Source: ECT2AJA-110-A sp035399845 (GTDB taxonomy: Bacteria > Planctomycetota > Phycisphaerae > UBA1845 > UTPLA1). Taken from it: a DNA stretch of 64,000 nt. Both the position numbers and the translations under genes were made by a program. This document shows, in pieces, positions 26,201-34,423 of the stretch (position 1 is the first letter of the stretch; each line of letters begins with the position of its first letter). The notes beneath the pieces were generated by a model that saw only the letters and a list, made by a program, of their open reading frames with translations, was not told the origin of the DNA and did not search any database. Location of the stretch: assembly GCA_035399845.1 (NCBI GenBank), contig DAOPJV010000029.1, forward strand, positions 1-64,000. Direction: 5' to 3'.

Positions 26201-27181
26201 GCGCTTCATGTAGGACTCGGAGGTCAGCGTGCCGGCGGAGTGTTCCGTCAGCAGCAGGTCGCCCTTGTAGCGCGGCAGTCGATCCTTCATCGACGACGTG
26301 ATGTCCTTGTACATCTGGTCCGACGCTTCCAGGACGATCTTGATCGGTCCTTCCGTGTCGTTCATGCTGGCGACGTAGTTCTTTACGTCCTTCTCCTTCG
26401 GCGCGCCGCCCTGGTCGCCGACGCCGTAGTAGTGGAAGTCCGTCCAGACGCCGTACTTCTCGCCGTTGTCGTTGACCCGCTTGACCCATTTTTCATTCGT
26501 GTTGATACGACCATCGACGCCGCCGGCGTAGGCGCCGGGATCCAGCGCCGCGATGATGCCGTGTCCGTCGGGGCCTTCCCAGACACCGACCTTGAAGGGG
26601 ATGCCCACGGCCGAGCCCCACGTCAGCTTCTGCGTGCTGAAGCCCTTGAGACCGCAGTGGGCCCAGATGGAGGGCATCGACGCCGGAAAGCCGAAGCAGT
26701 CCGGGAGCATGTAGTCGACGCTCTCCTTGTTGAATGCGCGTCGAAAGTACTGGTTGCCGTAGAGAACCTGTCGGATCGTCGCTTCGGCTGAAGGGACGTT
26801 CACATCGCCTTCATCGACACTGGAGCCGGAGACAAACCAACGTCCCTCGTCGATGTACTTCTTCAGGCGCTCGAACTTCTCCGGGTAATACTCCTCCATC
26901 ATTTCGTAGCGAACGGAGCCCGTGAAGTTGAACGTGTAACCCGGGTACTTCTCAAACCGATCGAAGTTGTGATCGAGCGTGTCGCGGACATACTCGTCGA
27001 TCGTCGTCTGGAAATCCCATCGCCACTGCGTATCGAGATGCGCGTAGCCGATGCAGTAGAGCACCTTCTCCTTCGACAGGTCGTACTTCGGCTTTGCGTC
27101 CTTCGCCTTTTCGTCGGCGGCATGCAGCGTCGCGCATGCCAGCAAAGTCAGCCCCCAGACAATGTGTGAGTGTTTTCGCAT
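23282..27181 (-). CDS. Exported GH38 alpha-mannosidase
   Basis: A 1299-residue family-38 glycoside hydrolase with a signal peptide (MRKHSHIVWGLTLLACATLH, then AAD), so it acts in the periplasm or outside. The catalytic domain shows zinc ligands in AHLDTQWRWDF (His48, Asp50), the nucleophile Asp161 in YMLPDCFGFPASMPSI, and RTLANQMHDILPGTS. The central and C-terminal beta domains are typical (GDVASIKDKANGNRELLG; LLYSPGVREGYMDQHSQDWGRHD). The last ~350 residues add beta-sandwich modules, with a sugar-binding-like end (DRINTYSWHYAGRAPQFFSVWG). GGGAG precedes the ATG. It follows a fructose-type PTS operon on the same strand, so the released sugar may feed that PTS; in E. coli the analogous pair MngA/MngB handles mannosylglycerate, but MngB is cytosolic. 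Confidence 0.9.
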   Translation of the reverse strand: MRKHSHIVWGLTLLACATLHAADEKAKDAKPKYDLSKEKVLYCIGYAHLDTQWRWDFQTTIDEYVRDTLDHNFDRFEKYPGYTFNFTGSVRYEMMEEYYPEKFERLKKYIDEGRWFVSGSSVDEGDVNVPSAEATIRQVLYGNQYFRRAFNKESVDYMLPDCFGFPASMPSIWAHCGLKGFSTQKLTWGSAVGIPFKVGVWEGPDGHGIIAALDPGAYAGGVDGRINTNEKWVKRVNDNGEKYGVWTDFHYYGVGDQGGAPKEKDVKNYVASMNDTEGPIKIVLEASDQMYKDITSSMKDRLPRYKGDLLLTEHSAGTLTSESYMKRWNRKNELLADAAERAAVAADWLGGADYPVERLHRGWVRTLANQMHDILPGTSLPKAYNYSWNDEIVASNHFAGVLADSVGAVSRALDTNVEGLPLVVYNPIGAEREDVVEASVTFDSPVRAVKVTGPDGREVPSQVVNVDGNTASILFLAKVPAVSWSVFSVNPDGKGSAGASGLKVSEKRLENANYVVTLNDEGDVASIKDKANGNRELLGSPATLEFTYERPRNWPAWNMDWADRQKPIEGKVEGPAKIRVVENGPVRVAIEVERASRDSIIRQTIRLSGGDAGKRVEFKNKIDWQSAECALRAAFPLTVSNENATYNWGMGTIERTNNNPVKYEVPSHEWFDLTDSSGEYGVSILEDSKFGSDKPADDKVRLTLLYSPGVREGYMDQHSQDWGRHDILYAVYGHKGDHVAAQSEWQGRRLNQPLRSFVAPKHAGSHGRQFAMAKTSSPYVAIRALKCAEEDKDAYVVRVQEIAGRSGDATIEFGAKVVSAFEADGQERRIGDASVVDGRIATSVTPFLPRTFVVKLAKAGNTFDDPRFKTVKLEYNTDCVSTDNDRGDGAIDAEGRSLPGEMLPQRLVVDGVGFQFGSSGKGVDNAIACSGQTIELPAGPYNRVYLLAAADGDTTAELAIGGKTQKWNVQNWTGFVGQWDDRVWDTEFKKVDFTCNGKVTAINKGYIKRDEIAWFATHRHHPEHGNEAYQFSYLFKYGFDLPEGANSVTLPDNPKIRVFAVSVAQNDNDLVTPAAPLYDDFTGREPIEMRHVYPPPPPAVFDNKEALGNVALDRKPTFEALSMGAPVDNDFADANAKHNVEFHYVDNKAGDWRPHGRSGAVGDKFPRLNDGVVAQNRDDTSRCVWYDNAGRFYCDLGKNVRIDRINTYSWHYAGRAPQFFSVWGAKGDKMPDPGIEPNKDTDWELLGVVDTRKLGDGQKHGSTITGKKGELGPYHWLLWAVEDVGDGTFFTEIDIHAAN

Positions 27182-27334
27182 CAGTCTCCCTCTGTAGGAA
27201 AGTTGCCCGCCATGACGCCGCCACAGTCGGCGGTGAAGCGTCGTTTCGATCGACGGAATTCACATTCCGCCGCCCCCGGGTTGAATCAGTTGAAATCGCA
27301 CAGGACCTCAAAATACCGCGCGTCAGACATCGCC
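27182..27334 (-). promoter_or_regulatory. Spacer between the PTS operon and the GH38 gene
   Basis: About 150 bases that must carry the ribosome-binding site and possibly a separate promoter of the mannosidase. No clear terminator separates it from the PTS gene, so read-through is possible. Confidence 0.25.
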
Positions 27335-29875
27335 TCAGGACTGCGTTGTCATCGCCGGAATTTCGCCAAGCGAGGTCGATATCGCGTTGTAGAGCGCGTC
27401 CGCGCCGGATGCGCCCGCAACGGCCTCGCGGAACTGATCGTCCATGATGCGAACGGCCAGTGTCTTGAGGACATCCATGTATTCCGTCGCCGCCGCCGAC
27501 TCGCGGACGGCCAGCAGGAAGACGAACCGCGTGGACGCGTCTTCATCGCCGTCCCAGTCAATCGGCTTGCGAAGCCGCGCCACGGCGATGCTGTTGGCCG
27601 TTACGAAATCGCTCTTGCAGTGCGGAACGGCAAAGCCGAAGCCGAGCCCCGTCGGCGTCGTTCGCTCGCGAACCCAGACGGACTGCTCCAGCTCGTGCGG
27701 CGTCTCCGTCCGTCCCGTGACATAGAGCCGATCGACCAGCCGCTTGATCGCCTCGGCGCGCGACTCGCACGCCACATCGCAGATCACGAGACTGGGTTCC
27801 AGCAGCGTGCGGACGGCGCCACCGCCGTCGAACCGCCCGATCTGAGATCGAACGTCGTCCGCTGTCGTCGCCGACGCGACACTGTCCAGCAGCTCGACGC
27901 ATTTGGCTTCATCGAGACCCGTCAGGCGCGATCGAACGCGACTCAGCGACTCGACGGTCATGCTCAGTTCTTCAAATCCCATGGCCAGCAGGAGCGGCGC
28001 CGCCAGCGGAGCGCCCGCCATTTCGCCGCACATGGCGAAGGGACGCTTCGCGCGATGGGCCGCGATACTGATCTGCCGCAACACACGGAGGAAGGCGGGC
28101 GCAAAAACATCGCCCAGCCGGGCCACGCGCGGATTCTCACGATCCGCCGCCGAGAAATACTGCGCCAGGTCATTCGTTCCGACGCTGAAGAAATCGGAGT
28201 GCTTCGCCAGCTGATCGATGATCCAGACGGCCGCCGGGACTTCGAGCATGACGCCGATCGGAATCTCGCCGCCGCAATCGACGCCTTCCTCCGACAGCGC
28301 CGCCGCCAGTCGCGTCACGCGCTCGCGAACGGACTCGATCTCCTCCACGCGCGTGACCATCGGTACGAGGATCCGCACGTCGCCGAAAGCCCGCGCCCGC
28401 AGAATCGCCCGGATCTGGGCGTCGATGACCTCGGCGTAGTCGTCGTACATTCGCACGCCGCGCCAGCCCAGGAACGGGTTCGTCTCCGGCGCCACGGGCA
28501 TGAACGCCAGCGGTTTGTCACCGCCGCAGTCGAACAGTCGGATCGTCAGCGGCTTGCCTTCAAGCGTCTCGGCGCCGCGCCGATAGACCTCGAACTGTTC
28601 CTCCTCTGTCGGCGCGGTTCGCCAGGCGCCGAACACCAGTTCTGTTCGCAGAAGACCAATTCCGCCGGCGCCCGCTTCCACGGCGCGCTCGATGTCCTCG
28701 ATGGAGGAGGCGTTCGCCATCATGGAAACGCGACCCACGCGACCGTTGCCGCCGGCCGACGCCACGCGCGCATTCTCGAAGCGCAGGCGATCCTTGATTC
28801 GCAGCCGCTCCAGGTCGTAATAGGTCCTGCAGCCATCCAGCGACCCCGTCGCGACGACGCCGGACTCACCGTCCACGATTCCCCGTGAACCGATCAGGGT
28901 GCGCAGCAGCGCCGTCTCGACACCCACCAGCGTGGGAATGCCGCGCGACCTGGCCACGATCACGACGTGCGCCGTCGAGGACGTTCCCCCCAGAACGAGG
29001 CCCCTGAGTTTTCCGAGATTCAGCGCGAGCAGTTCGCTCGCCAGCAGTGTATCGGCGACGACAATCGCGTCTTCCTGAATGTCCGGCAGCTCGGACACGA
29101 CGTTCTCGCCATAGAGCTCGATGAGCACGTGGCGGCAGATGTCGTCGATGTCATCGGCGCGGGCGCTGAGGAGCGGATTGCCCGTCGCGCGGAGCATGTC
29201 GCTGAGCTCCTCACCGGCGATCAGGATCGCCCGGCCGGCGCTGCAGCGCTCGCGGCGGATCGCGTCGTCCACCTGCGCTCGGAACTGATCGTCCTCCATG
29301 ATCGAGCGATGCGCTTCGATCACGTCGCGTTCGAGTCCGCGCGCGGCCTGGATTCGGGCCTCGAATCGGCCGACAACCCGTTCGATCGCCGTCACGGCCC
29401 GCATGCGTTCCCGTTCCAGGTCGGCAATCGCCCCCATCGCCGAATCCGGCAGCGTGACTTCGCGATGCAGATCGACCAGCCGGCCCTCGCCGACGCCGCC
29501 CACGACGGGGACGCCGCGCAGGTAGTCGGCGCCGCTGTCCTCGAGCATCGGGCTCAGCGGAATCCCGCCGCGACTCATGTCGATTGCGGGCAGCGCCGAA
29601 TCACAATGGGGGAATTCCACTTCCAGAAACTGCGTCAACGATGCGTGTGCGGCCGCCTCGTCTTCGCCTTCAATGAGGACGCGATAGGCGTCATCGTGTC
29701 GAAGGTCCAGCGTGATCGAAGACAGCGGGCTCTTGGCGTTGGCCCGCTTGCCGCTGCTCTCGTTGACGAGCGTTATCGACGCGCCGAATTGCCGCGCCTG
29801 CGCCGACAGCAATGCTGCGGGACGCGCGTGCAGCCCATTGGGCAACGGACAGCGTTGTCGAATCTCAAGCGCCAT
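27335..29875 (-). CDS. Multiphosphoryl PTS protein: HPr - Enzyme I - EIIA(Fru)
   Basis: An 846-residue fusion carrying the whole soluble phosphorelay for a fructose-type PTS. Residues 1-90 are HPr (NGLHARPA, phospho-His16). Residues about 115-660 are Enzyme I: phospho-His303 in TAHVVIVARSRGIP, the PEP-binding core GIGLLRTELVF, FDCGGDKPLAF, FFSVGTNDLAQY, and the C-terminal Cys in FAMCGEMAG. The remainder is EIIA(Fru) with phospho-His in FGFAVPHCKSDF. Known fusions such as Rhodobacter FruB are IIA-HPr-EI; here IIA is at the C terminus. It is the third gene of the operon after IIC and IIB, 30 bases from IIB. It makes the transporter independent of general PTS proteins. Confidence 0.93.
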   Translation of the reverse strand: MALEIRQRCPLPNGLHARPAALLSAQARQFGASITLVNESSGKRANAKSPLSSITLDLRHDDAYRVLIEGEDEAAAHASLTQFLEVEFPHCDSALPAIDMSRGGIPLSPMLEDSGADYLRGVPVVGGVGEGRLVDLHREVTLPDSAMGAIADLERERMRAVTAIERVVGRFEARIQAARGLERDVIEAHRSIMEDDQFRAQVDDAIRRERCSAGRAILIAGEELSDMLRATGNPLLSARADDIDDICRHVLIELYGENVVSELPDIQEDAIVVADTLLASELLALNLGKLRGLVLGGTSSTAHVVIVARSRGIPTLVGVETALLRTLIGSRGIVDGESGVVATGSLDGCRTYYDLERLRIKDRLRFENARVASAGGNGRVGRVSMMANASSIEDIERAVEAGAGGIGLLRTELVFGAWRTAPTEEEQFEVYRRGAETLEGKPLTIRLFDCGGDKPLAFMPVAPETNPFLGWRGVRMYDDYAEVIDAQIRAILRARAFGDVRILVPMVTRVEEIESVRERVTRLAAALSEEGVDCGGEIPIGVMLEVPAAVWIIDQLAKHSDFFSVGTNDLAQYFSAADRENPRVARLGDVFAPAFLRVLRQISIAAHRAKRPFAMCGEMAGAPLAAPLLLAMGFEELSMTVESLSRVRSRLTGLDEAKCVELLDSVASATTADDVRSQIGRFDGGGAVRTLLEPSLVICDVACESRAEAIKRLVDRLYVTGRTETPHELEQSVWVRERTTPTGLGFGFAVPHCKSDFVTANSIAVARLRKPIDWDGDEDASTRFVFLLAVRESAAATEYMDVLKTLAVRIMDDQFREAVAGASGADALYNAISTSLGEIPAMTTQS

Positions 29876-29905
29876 GGCTCGCGTTCGCTCGCTAGGTGTT
29901 CGGAA

Positions 29906-30205
29906 TCAACCCGCCAGCTGCGCGAAGATCCCCTGCGGGTTCTTGATCGCGCTCTGGACGGACACCTCGATCTTCCGCTTCCCTTCGAATCGATCGACCT
30001 GCTCAACGGCGATGTCGGCCGCGAGAATCACCGCGTCGGCGCTCTCGATGTCGGCCGCTGTCAGTTCATTTTCAATGCCCATCGAGCCCTGCGTCTCGAC
30101 CTTGATCTCGTGCCCCAACGAGGCCGCCGACTTCTTCAGCTGCTCCGCAGCCATGTAAGTGTGGGCGATGCCCGTGGGGCACGCCGTGATCGCAACGATC
30201 TTCAT
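29906..30205 (-). CDS. PTS fructose-type EIIB component
   Basis: A 99-residue stand-alone EIIB(Fru). It accepts phosphate from EIIA on Cys9 in ITACPTGIAHTYMAAEQL and passes it to the sugar carried by EIIC. The whole domain is present with the characteristic GHEIKVETQGSMGIENEL and ADIAVEQVDRF segments. It overlaps IIC by four bases (ATGA), so the two are translationally coupled. In many bacteria IIB and IIC are fused in FruA; here they are separate chains. Confidence 0.95.
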   Translation of the reverse strand: MKIVAITACPTGIAHTYMAAEQLKKSAASLGHEIKVETQGSMGIENELTAADIESADAVILAADIAVEQVDRFEGKRKIEVSVQSAIKNPQGIFAQLAG

Positions 30206-31269
30206 ACCGCCACTCCTTCACGTCTTCCGATCGATTTCAACGCGATGACCGACGCCGACGTCACGATCATCCCGACGATGATGGCGACGACATACCACAA
30301 TCCATGATCCACAACTGGCAGCACGATGGGACCGCCGTGCGGCGCGTGATCCTTGACGCCGAACTGCATCGCCGTCATCGCCGCCGCCATGCTCCCCAGC
30401 ATGATGCTCGGGATCACCCGGAGGGGATCCGACACTGCGAACGGAATCGCCCCCTCCGTAATCCCCATCATCCCCATGCCCAGCGCGGCGTATCCCGACT
30501 CCTGCTCGGTCTCCGTCCAGACTTTCCGGCGAATCAGCGTCGCCAGCCCGAGCCCCAGCGGCGGCGTGCAGATCGCCGCGGCCGTCGCCCCCATGATCAT
30601 GGGATTGTCCTTGATCATGCTGAAACTAAAAAAGAAGGCGGCCTTGTTCACAGGACCGCCCATATCGAATGCAACCATCGCGCCGAGAACCGCCGCAAGA
30701 ACCAGCGAGCTGCCACCTTGATGCTCGAGGTTCGTCAGCGCCGTGTTCATCGACACCATAATGTCGGAAATCGGGCCGCCCAGGACCTTCAGCATCAGCA
30801 GGCCGACGAACAGACCGGAGAAGACCGGGATGATCAGAATCGGGAGAATCGGCTTGATGAACTTGTGGCTCGGCACGAGCTTGAACAGGTTCACGAAGTG
30901 ACCCGCGAAAATGCCAATGATAATCGCGCCCAGGAAGCCCGCCTTCGCCTCCGGGAGCCCTGGGACGCCGTCCATATCCACATTGCAGAACCAGCCGCCG
31001 ATCATGCCGGCGACCAGGCCGGGACGCCCGGCGATCGCGAACGAGATGAATCCTGCAAGGACCGGCAGGAAGAGCCCGAACGAAGCCCCGCCAATGTCAT
31101 TGATGATCTTGAAATACGGCGCGTTTTCAAAACTCGGCTGTTTGCCGGGGACCATCTCTGCGCCCATCAGGCTGATGGCGACGAGAATTCCGCCACAGGC
31201 AATGAACGGGACGACGTAGGAGACACCCGTCAGAAGGTACTGCTTATGTTTTCTTAATTGTTCGCGCAT
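30202..31269 (-). CDS. PTS fructose-type EIIC permease
   Basis: A protein of about 355 residues with ten or so membrane segments. It forms the sugar channel, phosphorylating the substrate during uptake together with EIIB. Family signatures: HLLTGVSY-like KHKQYLLTGVSYVVPFIACGG, AGRPGLVAGMIGG, FDMGGPVNKAAFFFS and GITEGAIPFAVSDPLRVIPS (the conserved ITEGAIPFA loop). The ATG at 31269 starts directly before the conserved MREQLRKHKQYLLTGV; a GTG at 31290 is possible, with AAGGA 11 bases upstream. It is the first gene of the IIC-IIB-(HPr-EI-IIA) operon. Substrate is fructose or a mannose-containing sugar; the neighbouring mannosidase favours the latter. Confidence 0.93.
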   Translation of the reverse strand: MREQLRKHKQYLLTGVSYVVPFIACGGILVAISLMGAEMVPGKQPSFENAPYFKIINDIGGASFGLFLPVLAGFISFAIAGRPGLVAGMIGGWFCNVDMDGVPGLPEAKAGFLGAIIIGIFAGHFVNLFKLVPSHKFIKPILPILIIPVFSGLFVGLLMLKVLGGPISDIMVSMNTALTNLEHQGGSSLVLAAVLGAMVAFDMGGPVNKAAFFFSFSMIKDNPMIMGATAAAICTPPLGLGLATLIRRKVWTETEQESGYAALGMGMMGITEGAIPFAVSDPLRVIPSIMLGSMAAAMTAMQFGVKDHAPHGGPIVLPVVDHGLWYVVAIIVGMIVTSASVIALKSIGRREGVAV

Positions 31270-31290
31270 GAGAATCCGATCAGGCGGCAC

Positions 31291-31698
31291 GCAAGCGGCG
31301 ATCCTTCGTGCCCTCGCGACAAACGACGGGACGCATCGCCCCGTCGCTCGATTCGCTGATTATAAGGTGAACGCGGCTTTGACCGGAACAGGCCAGCTAC
31401 GTGAATTATGATGCATCAGTGCAACAATCCGACACTTCGCCGAGGGTCGCGCTGACAGAAAACCCTTTGTTTGACGGGCGATTTCGGAGATTCGACCCAC
31501 CGCAATACGCCACGACCAAGCCACGTCAATCCAACGCCAGCGTCAAAATTACAACCAGCGCTATAAGAATCTGAAGCCGATAACAGGGCCTCACGAAATG
31601 ACGGGCGAATTGCGACATACGCCTGCGCAACCAGGCGGCGTTTCCCACGCGTCACTGCATTGGATGGGTCACAGAAGGCGGGCGGCCCGTAAGTCGAT
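31291..31698. promoter_or_regulatory. Intergenic region with promoter of the PTS operon
   Basis: A 400-base gap without a supportable gene. On the minus strand TATAAT (31359-31364) is a perfect -10 about 70-90 bases before the IIC start. The -35 at the correct distance is poor, so an activator may be needed. The rest, up to the end of the lipoprotein gene at 31699, is A/T-richer than average and shows no repeat. Confidence 0.4.
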
Positions 31699-33438
31699 TT
31701 ACCGACGCCGATCGCTGAGATCCGCGCTGGCGGCGCGATCCAGAACCCGGACCGTCGTCATGCCGCGGTACTCGACATTGTCGCGCGTGATCATCAGGAC
31801 CGTGATGCGATGGACGCCCGGCGTCTCCAGAATCTTGACGCCATAGGGCTGATCGCCCATCCAGACACCGTTGTCCTTCCAGAGGAAGTCGGCGCCACTC
31901 GTCACGTCCGACGGCAGTTCGATGCCATAGGCCAGGTAGTAGGGCGCCGTCCCGATCGTCGGTCCCTTGATGGAGATGTCCACGTTTCGCGCCCGACTCG
32001 GCGGCGTCGGCGACGTCGATCGCCCCGTCCGCCTCGACGCCGTGGAAGGCGTTCGGGAGCGGGTCGTCGAAGCGCCGTTGGTTCCGCGCCGTGTCGCCGC
32101 CAGGCGATCCCGAAGCGGATCGTCATAGGGGCGGGACTCCGGCTCCGGCGGCCGATACGTCGAGCGGGTCGGCGCGGCGGTGGATCGATTGGGCGTCCCC
32201 GTTCCGGCGCCGCTGGAGCGAACCGGCTGCGACTGCCCCACGGGGTACTGGAGTTTGGACGAATCGCTCGATCCCCTCGTCACACTGCGGGAGGCGACGG
32301 CCGTGTTCTGCGGACGCACGGGCTCCAGCCAGTTGCCGCTTCGCGGCTGGGCGCTGGCGATGCGCGTCGACGTGGAAGCGGGCGCGCTTCGCGTCGGCGT
32401 TGAGCGATTCTCCGGCTTTGGCCGGTTCGGACGGGTCGTTCGGTTCGCCGGCTTGTTGGTTCGGGGACGCGGCGTTCGTCGCGTGACGTCCCGCTTTTCA
32501 GCGGGCGTCGGTTCGGCGCTTGCGATGCGCGTGCCCGACGATGCGCCGGACCCTCTGGGCGACATCGCAGCGAGCAATTGCGGCGGCGGCTGGTAGGACG
32601 TCATCTGGACCTTGGAAATCGACTTCGCGGCGCCGGCCGGATGCAACGGCTTGATGCCGAGCTGCCGGGCAAAGAACGCGGCCGCCGTCTGCGGAATGCG
32701 GCGATGCCCCATCGAGTCGATCATCTTGCCTTCAACGACTTTGAAGTTCCGCGCCTGATACCAGGCGACGGCCTGCTCCGACTCCGCCTTGCATGCGGGA
32801 AGATCGCCGTCACCGATGAAGATGCCGACGCTCGTTCGATCCCTGTATTCCGGGACCGTTTCCTCGCGCAGCAGTTCCGCCGAGAAGTTGGAAAGTCGCG
32901 TGGCAATACAGGAAAAGCGATGCGGGAAGCGATTCGGGAAGTAGTGGGCCAGGTAGCCGCCGCAGGACCAGCTCGTCGACAGCACGTGCTGCGGGTCGGC
33001 CATTGTCGTCGCAAAGACGTGATCCATGATCGCGATCACGTTTTCACGATCCGTGCGGACGTATCCCCATTCCTTGGTCAGGGGATACTCCATGAACGAG
33101 TCGGAGGTTCGCAGCTCCGGCGCACACACGACGTAGCCGTAGATGTCCGCCTCGTTTTCCCACTCGCGCTCCTGAGGTCGCGCATTGTCATAAGGCTTCA
33201 TGCCGTGAAACGTCATGACCAACGGCCACTTGCGCACTTCCGGGCTGTTCGGGTGCTTGCCGTCGTTCTTTACGTAGTCGACGGGGAGATACAGATGATA
33301 GATCGCGCCGGTCCGGGGCTCTTTCACTCGCTTGTACTGACCCTGACCGCGCGGCTGCGGCACTGCGCAGCCCGTCGAAAGGCTCAGCGTCGCGATCCCC
33401 AACACCACAAACAACAAGCGCTTGGAGGATATGCTCAT
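31699..33438 (-). CDS. Lipoprotein alpha/beta hydrolase with disordered Ser/Thr/Arg/Pro-rich region
   Basis: From the ATG at 33438 the product (579 residues) begins with a lipoprotein signal peptide: LLFVVLGIATLSLSTGC, lipobox LSTGC. Residues about 30-270 are an alpha/beta-hydrolase of the polyhydroxybutyrate-depolymerase/esterase kind: WPLVMTFHGMKPYD (oxyanion region), STSWSCGGYLAHYF with the nucleophile Ser in S-W-S-C-G, and a likely catalytic His in DSMGHRRIPQ. Residues about 290-470 are low-complexity (many TP, SR, RT). The C terminus (NVDISIKGPTIGTAPYYLAYGIELPSDV) looks like a beta-sandwich. It is probably an envelope-anchored esterase of unknown substrate. The frame extends upstream to 33651, but that part lacks any signal. 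Confidence 0.75.
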   Translation of the reverse strand: MSISSKRLLFVVLGIATLSLSTGCAVPQPRGQGQYKRVKEPRTGAIYHLYLPVDYVKNDGKHPNSPEVRKWPLVMTFHGMKPYDNARPQEREWENEADIYGYVVCAPELRTSDSFMEYPLTKEWGYVRTDRENVIAIMDHVFATTMADPQHVLSTSWSCGGYLAHYFPNRFPHRFSCIATRLSNFSAELLREETVPEYRDRTSVGIFIGDGDLPACKAESEQAVAWYQARNFKVVEGKMIDSMGHRRIPQTAAAFFARQLGIKPLHPAGAAKSISKVQMTSYQPPPQLLAAMSPRGSGASSGTRIASAEPTPAEKRDVTRRTPRPRTNKPANRTTRPNRPKPENRSTPTRSAPASTSTRIASAQPRSGNWLEPVRPQNTAVASRSVTRGSSDSSKLQYPVGQSQPVRSSGAGTGTPNRSTAAPTRSTYRPPEPESRPYDDPLRDRLAATRRGTNGASTTRSRTPSTASRRTGRSTSPTPPSRARNVDISIKGPTIGTAPYYLAYGIELPSDVTSGADFLWKDNGVWMGDQPYGVKILETPGVHRITVLMITRDNVEYRGMTTVRVLDRAASADLSDRRR

Positions 33439-33455
33439 TAACTCGGAATCCCTTG

Positions 33456-33485
33456 AGCCGATGGAATCTCTATTCTCTATCGGCT
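33456..33485 (-). promoter_or_regulatory. Hairpin in the leader of the lipoprotein gene
   Basis: AGCCGAT (33456-33462) and ATCGGCT (33479-33485) are inverted copies flanking an A/T-rich loop, 18 bases upstream of the ATG. It would fold in the mRNA leader close to the ribosome-binding site, so a role in translation control is possible. Confidence 0.35.
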
Positions 33486-33705
33486 GGCGCCCACAATATT
33501 GATACGCGGCCGACGCGTTTCGGTTCTGACACGGGCGAATGAGCGATGATAGCGGACCCACATCGCGCACAATCCACCGCCACGTCCTGACCGCTACGAC
33601 GCGGTCTCTGGCCGGCGTCGCCCCCGCACTTTGTGGCGCAACAGGGATCATAAGAGCTTTCGATCGCCATATCTAACCGGCCGTTACCACAGGGGCGCCG
33701 ATACG

Positions 33706-33721
33706 ATCATAATCTTATGAT
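33706..33721. promoter_or_regulatory. Perfect palindrome, operator-like
   Basis: ATCATAA-TC-TTATGAT is a 7+2+7 perfect inverted repeat in an A/T-rich pocket (33701-33745) of a GC-rich region, downstream of arfB and about 270 bases upstream of the lipoprotein gene. It is the shape of a dimeric repressor site; a weak bidirectional terminator is an alternative. Nothing else is seen in 33486-33780. Confidence 0.35.
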
Positions 33722-33780
33722 ATTTAACATCTTACAGCTAATTCTCGGACCCGACTCCACCCCATCCGCCCTTGCGGTGC

Positions 33781-34212
33781 TCAATCGGCGCCCCAGCCCC
33801 CGGACCTCCGCTGACGCTTGATATCGCCCCTGCGGCGTTTCTCGTCCAGGCGGCGTTCGACGGAACCGCGGCTGGGCTGCGTGGGCCGTCGCTTCTTCGG
33901 GACGCGCAGGGCGCCGGCGACGATGTCTCGGAATCGCTCGATGGCCTCCCGCCGATTGGCCGGCTGGGTCCGATGCCGCCAGCACACGACCTGGAGCCAT
34001 CCTTCCGAGTTGATTCGCGTCGTCAGTTTGCGAAAGAGCAGTGACTTCTGCGTGTCCGTAAGGGAACGACTCGCCGCGATGTTGAATCGCAGAATCGCTT
34101 TCGTGGCGACCTTGTTCACATTCTGACCGCCGGGACCGGGACTCCGTGCGTAGGTGAACATCAACTCCCCCTCATCAATCGACACACTCGGATTGATCTC
34201 GATCCGTCCCAT
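33781..34212 (-). CDS. arfB: Alternative ribosome-rescue factor ArfB (YaeJ-type peptidyl-tRNA hydrolase)
   Basis: Releases stalled nascent chains from ribosomes without a stop codon. The 143-residue protein starts at the ATG at 34212 (MGRIEINPSVSIDEGELMF). The catalytic loop YARSPGPGGQNVNKVATKA carries the GGQ motif of class-I release factors, but the codon-recognition domains are absent. The C-terminal tail is strongly basic (KKRRPTQPSRG...DIKRQRR), the part that inserts into the empty mRNA channel. The frame upstream to 34389 has no homology and overlaps the divergent region, so it is excluded. Confidence in family is very high; the gene name is given by homology. Confidence 0.93.
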   Translation of the reverse strand: MGRIEINPSVSIDEGELMFTYARSPGPGGQNVNKVATKAILRFNIAASRSLTDTQKSLLFRKLTTRINSEGWLQVVCWRHRTQPANRREAIERFRDIVAGALRVPKKRRPTQPSRGSVERRLDEKRRRGDIKRQRRSGGWGAD

Positions 34213-34423
34213 CCCCCGATTATCACCGGAACCCCCACCACTCGCCACGGTCCGCCGGAACATCGCCCGATCCCAGGCCGACCCGCGTGACGCCGGCGGC
34301 GGCGCTTTTGGCGTTTCTAGATTTTTCGATTCTGACGTTTCCGAAATCGACGTCGCTGCGCGAATCGAAACACAGACGCGTTGCCCCAACGCCGCTCAAT
34401 TCGTAGCATGCGCCGCCAGCAGG

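Noticed and set aside
31416..31655. 79-codon minus-strand frame between the PTS operon and the lipoprotein gene
   Set aside because: No ribosome-binding site, no recognisable sequence; the region is better explained as regulatory spacer.
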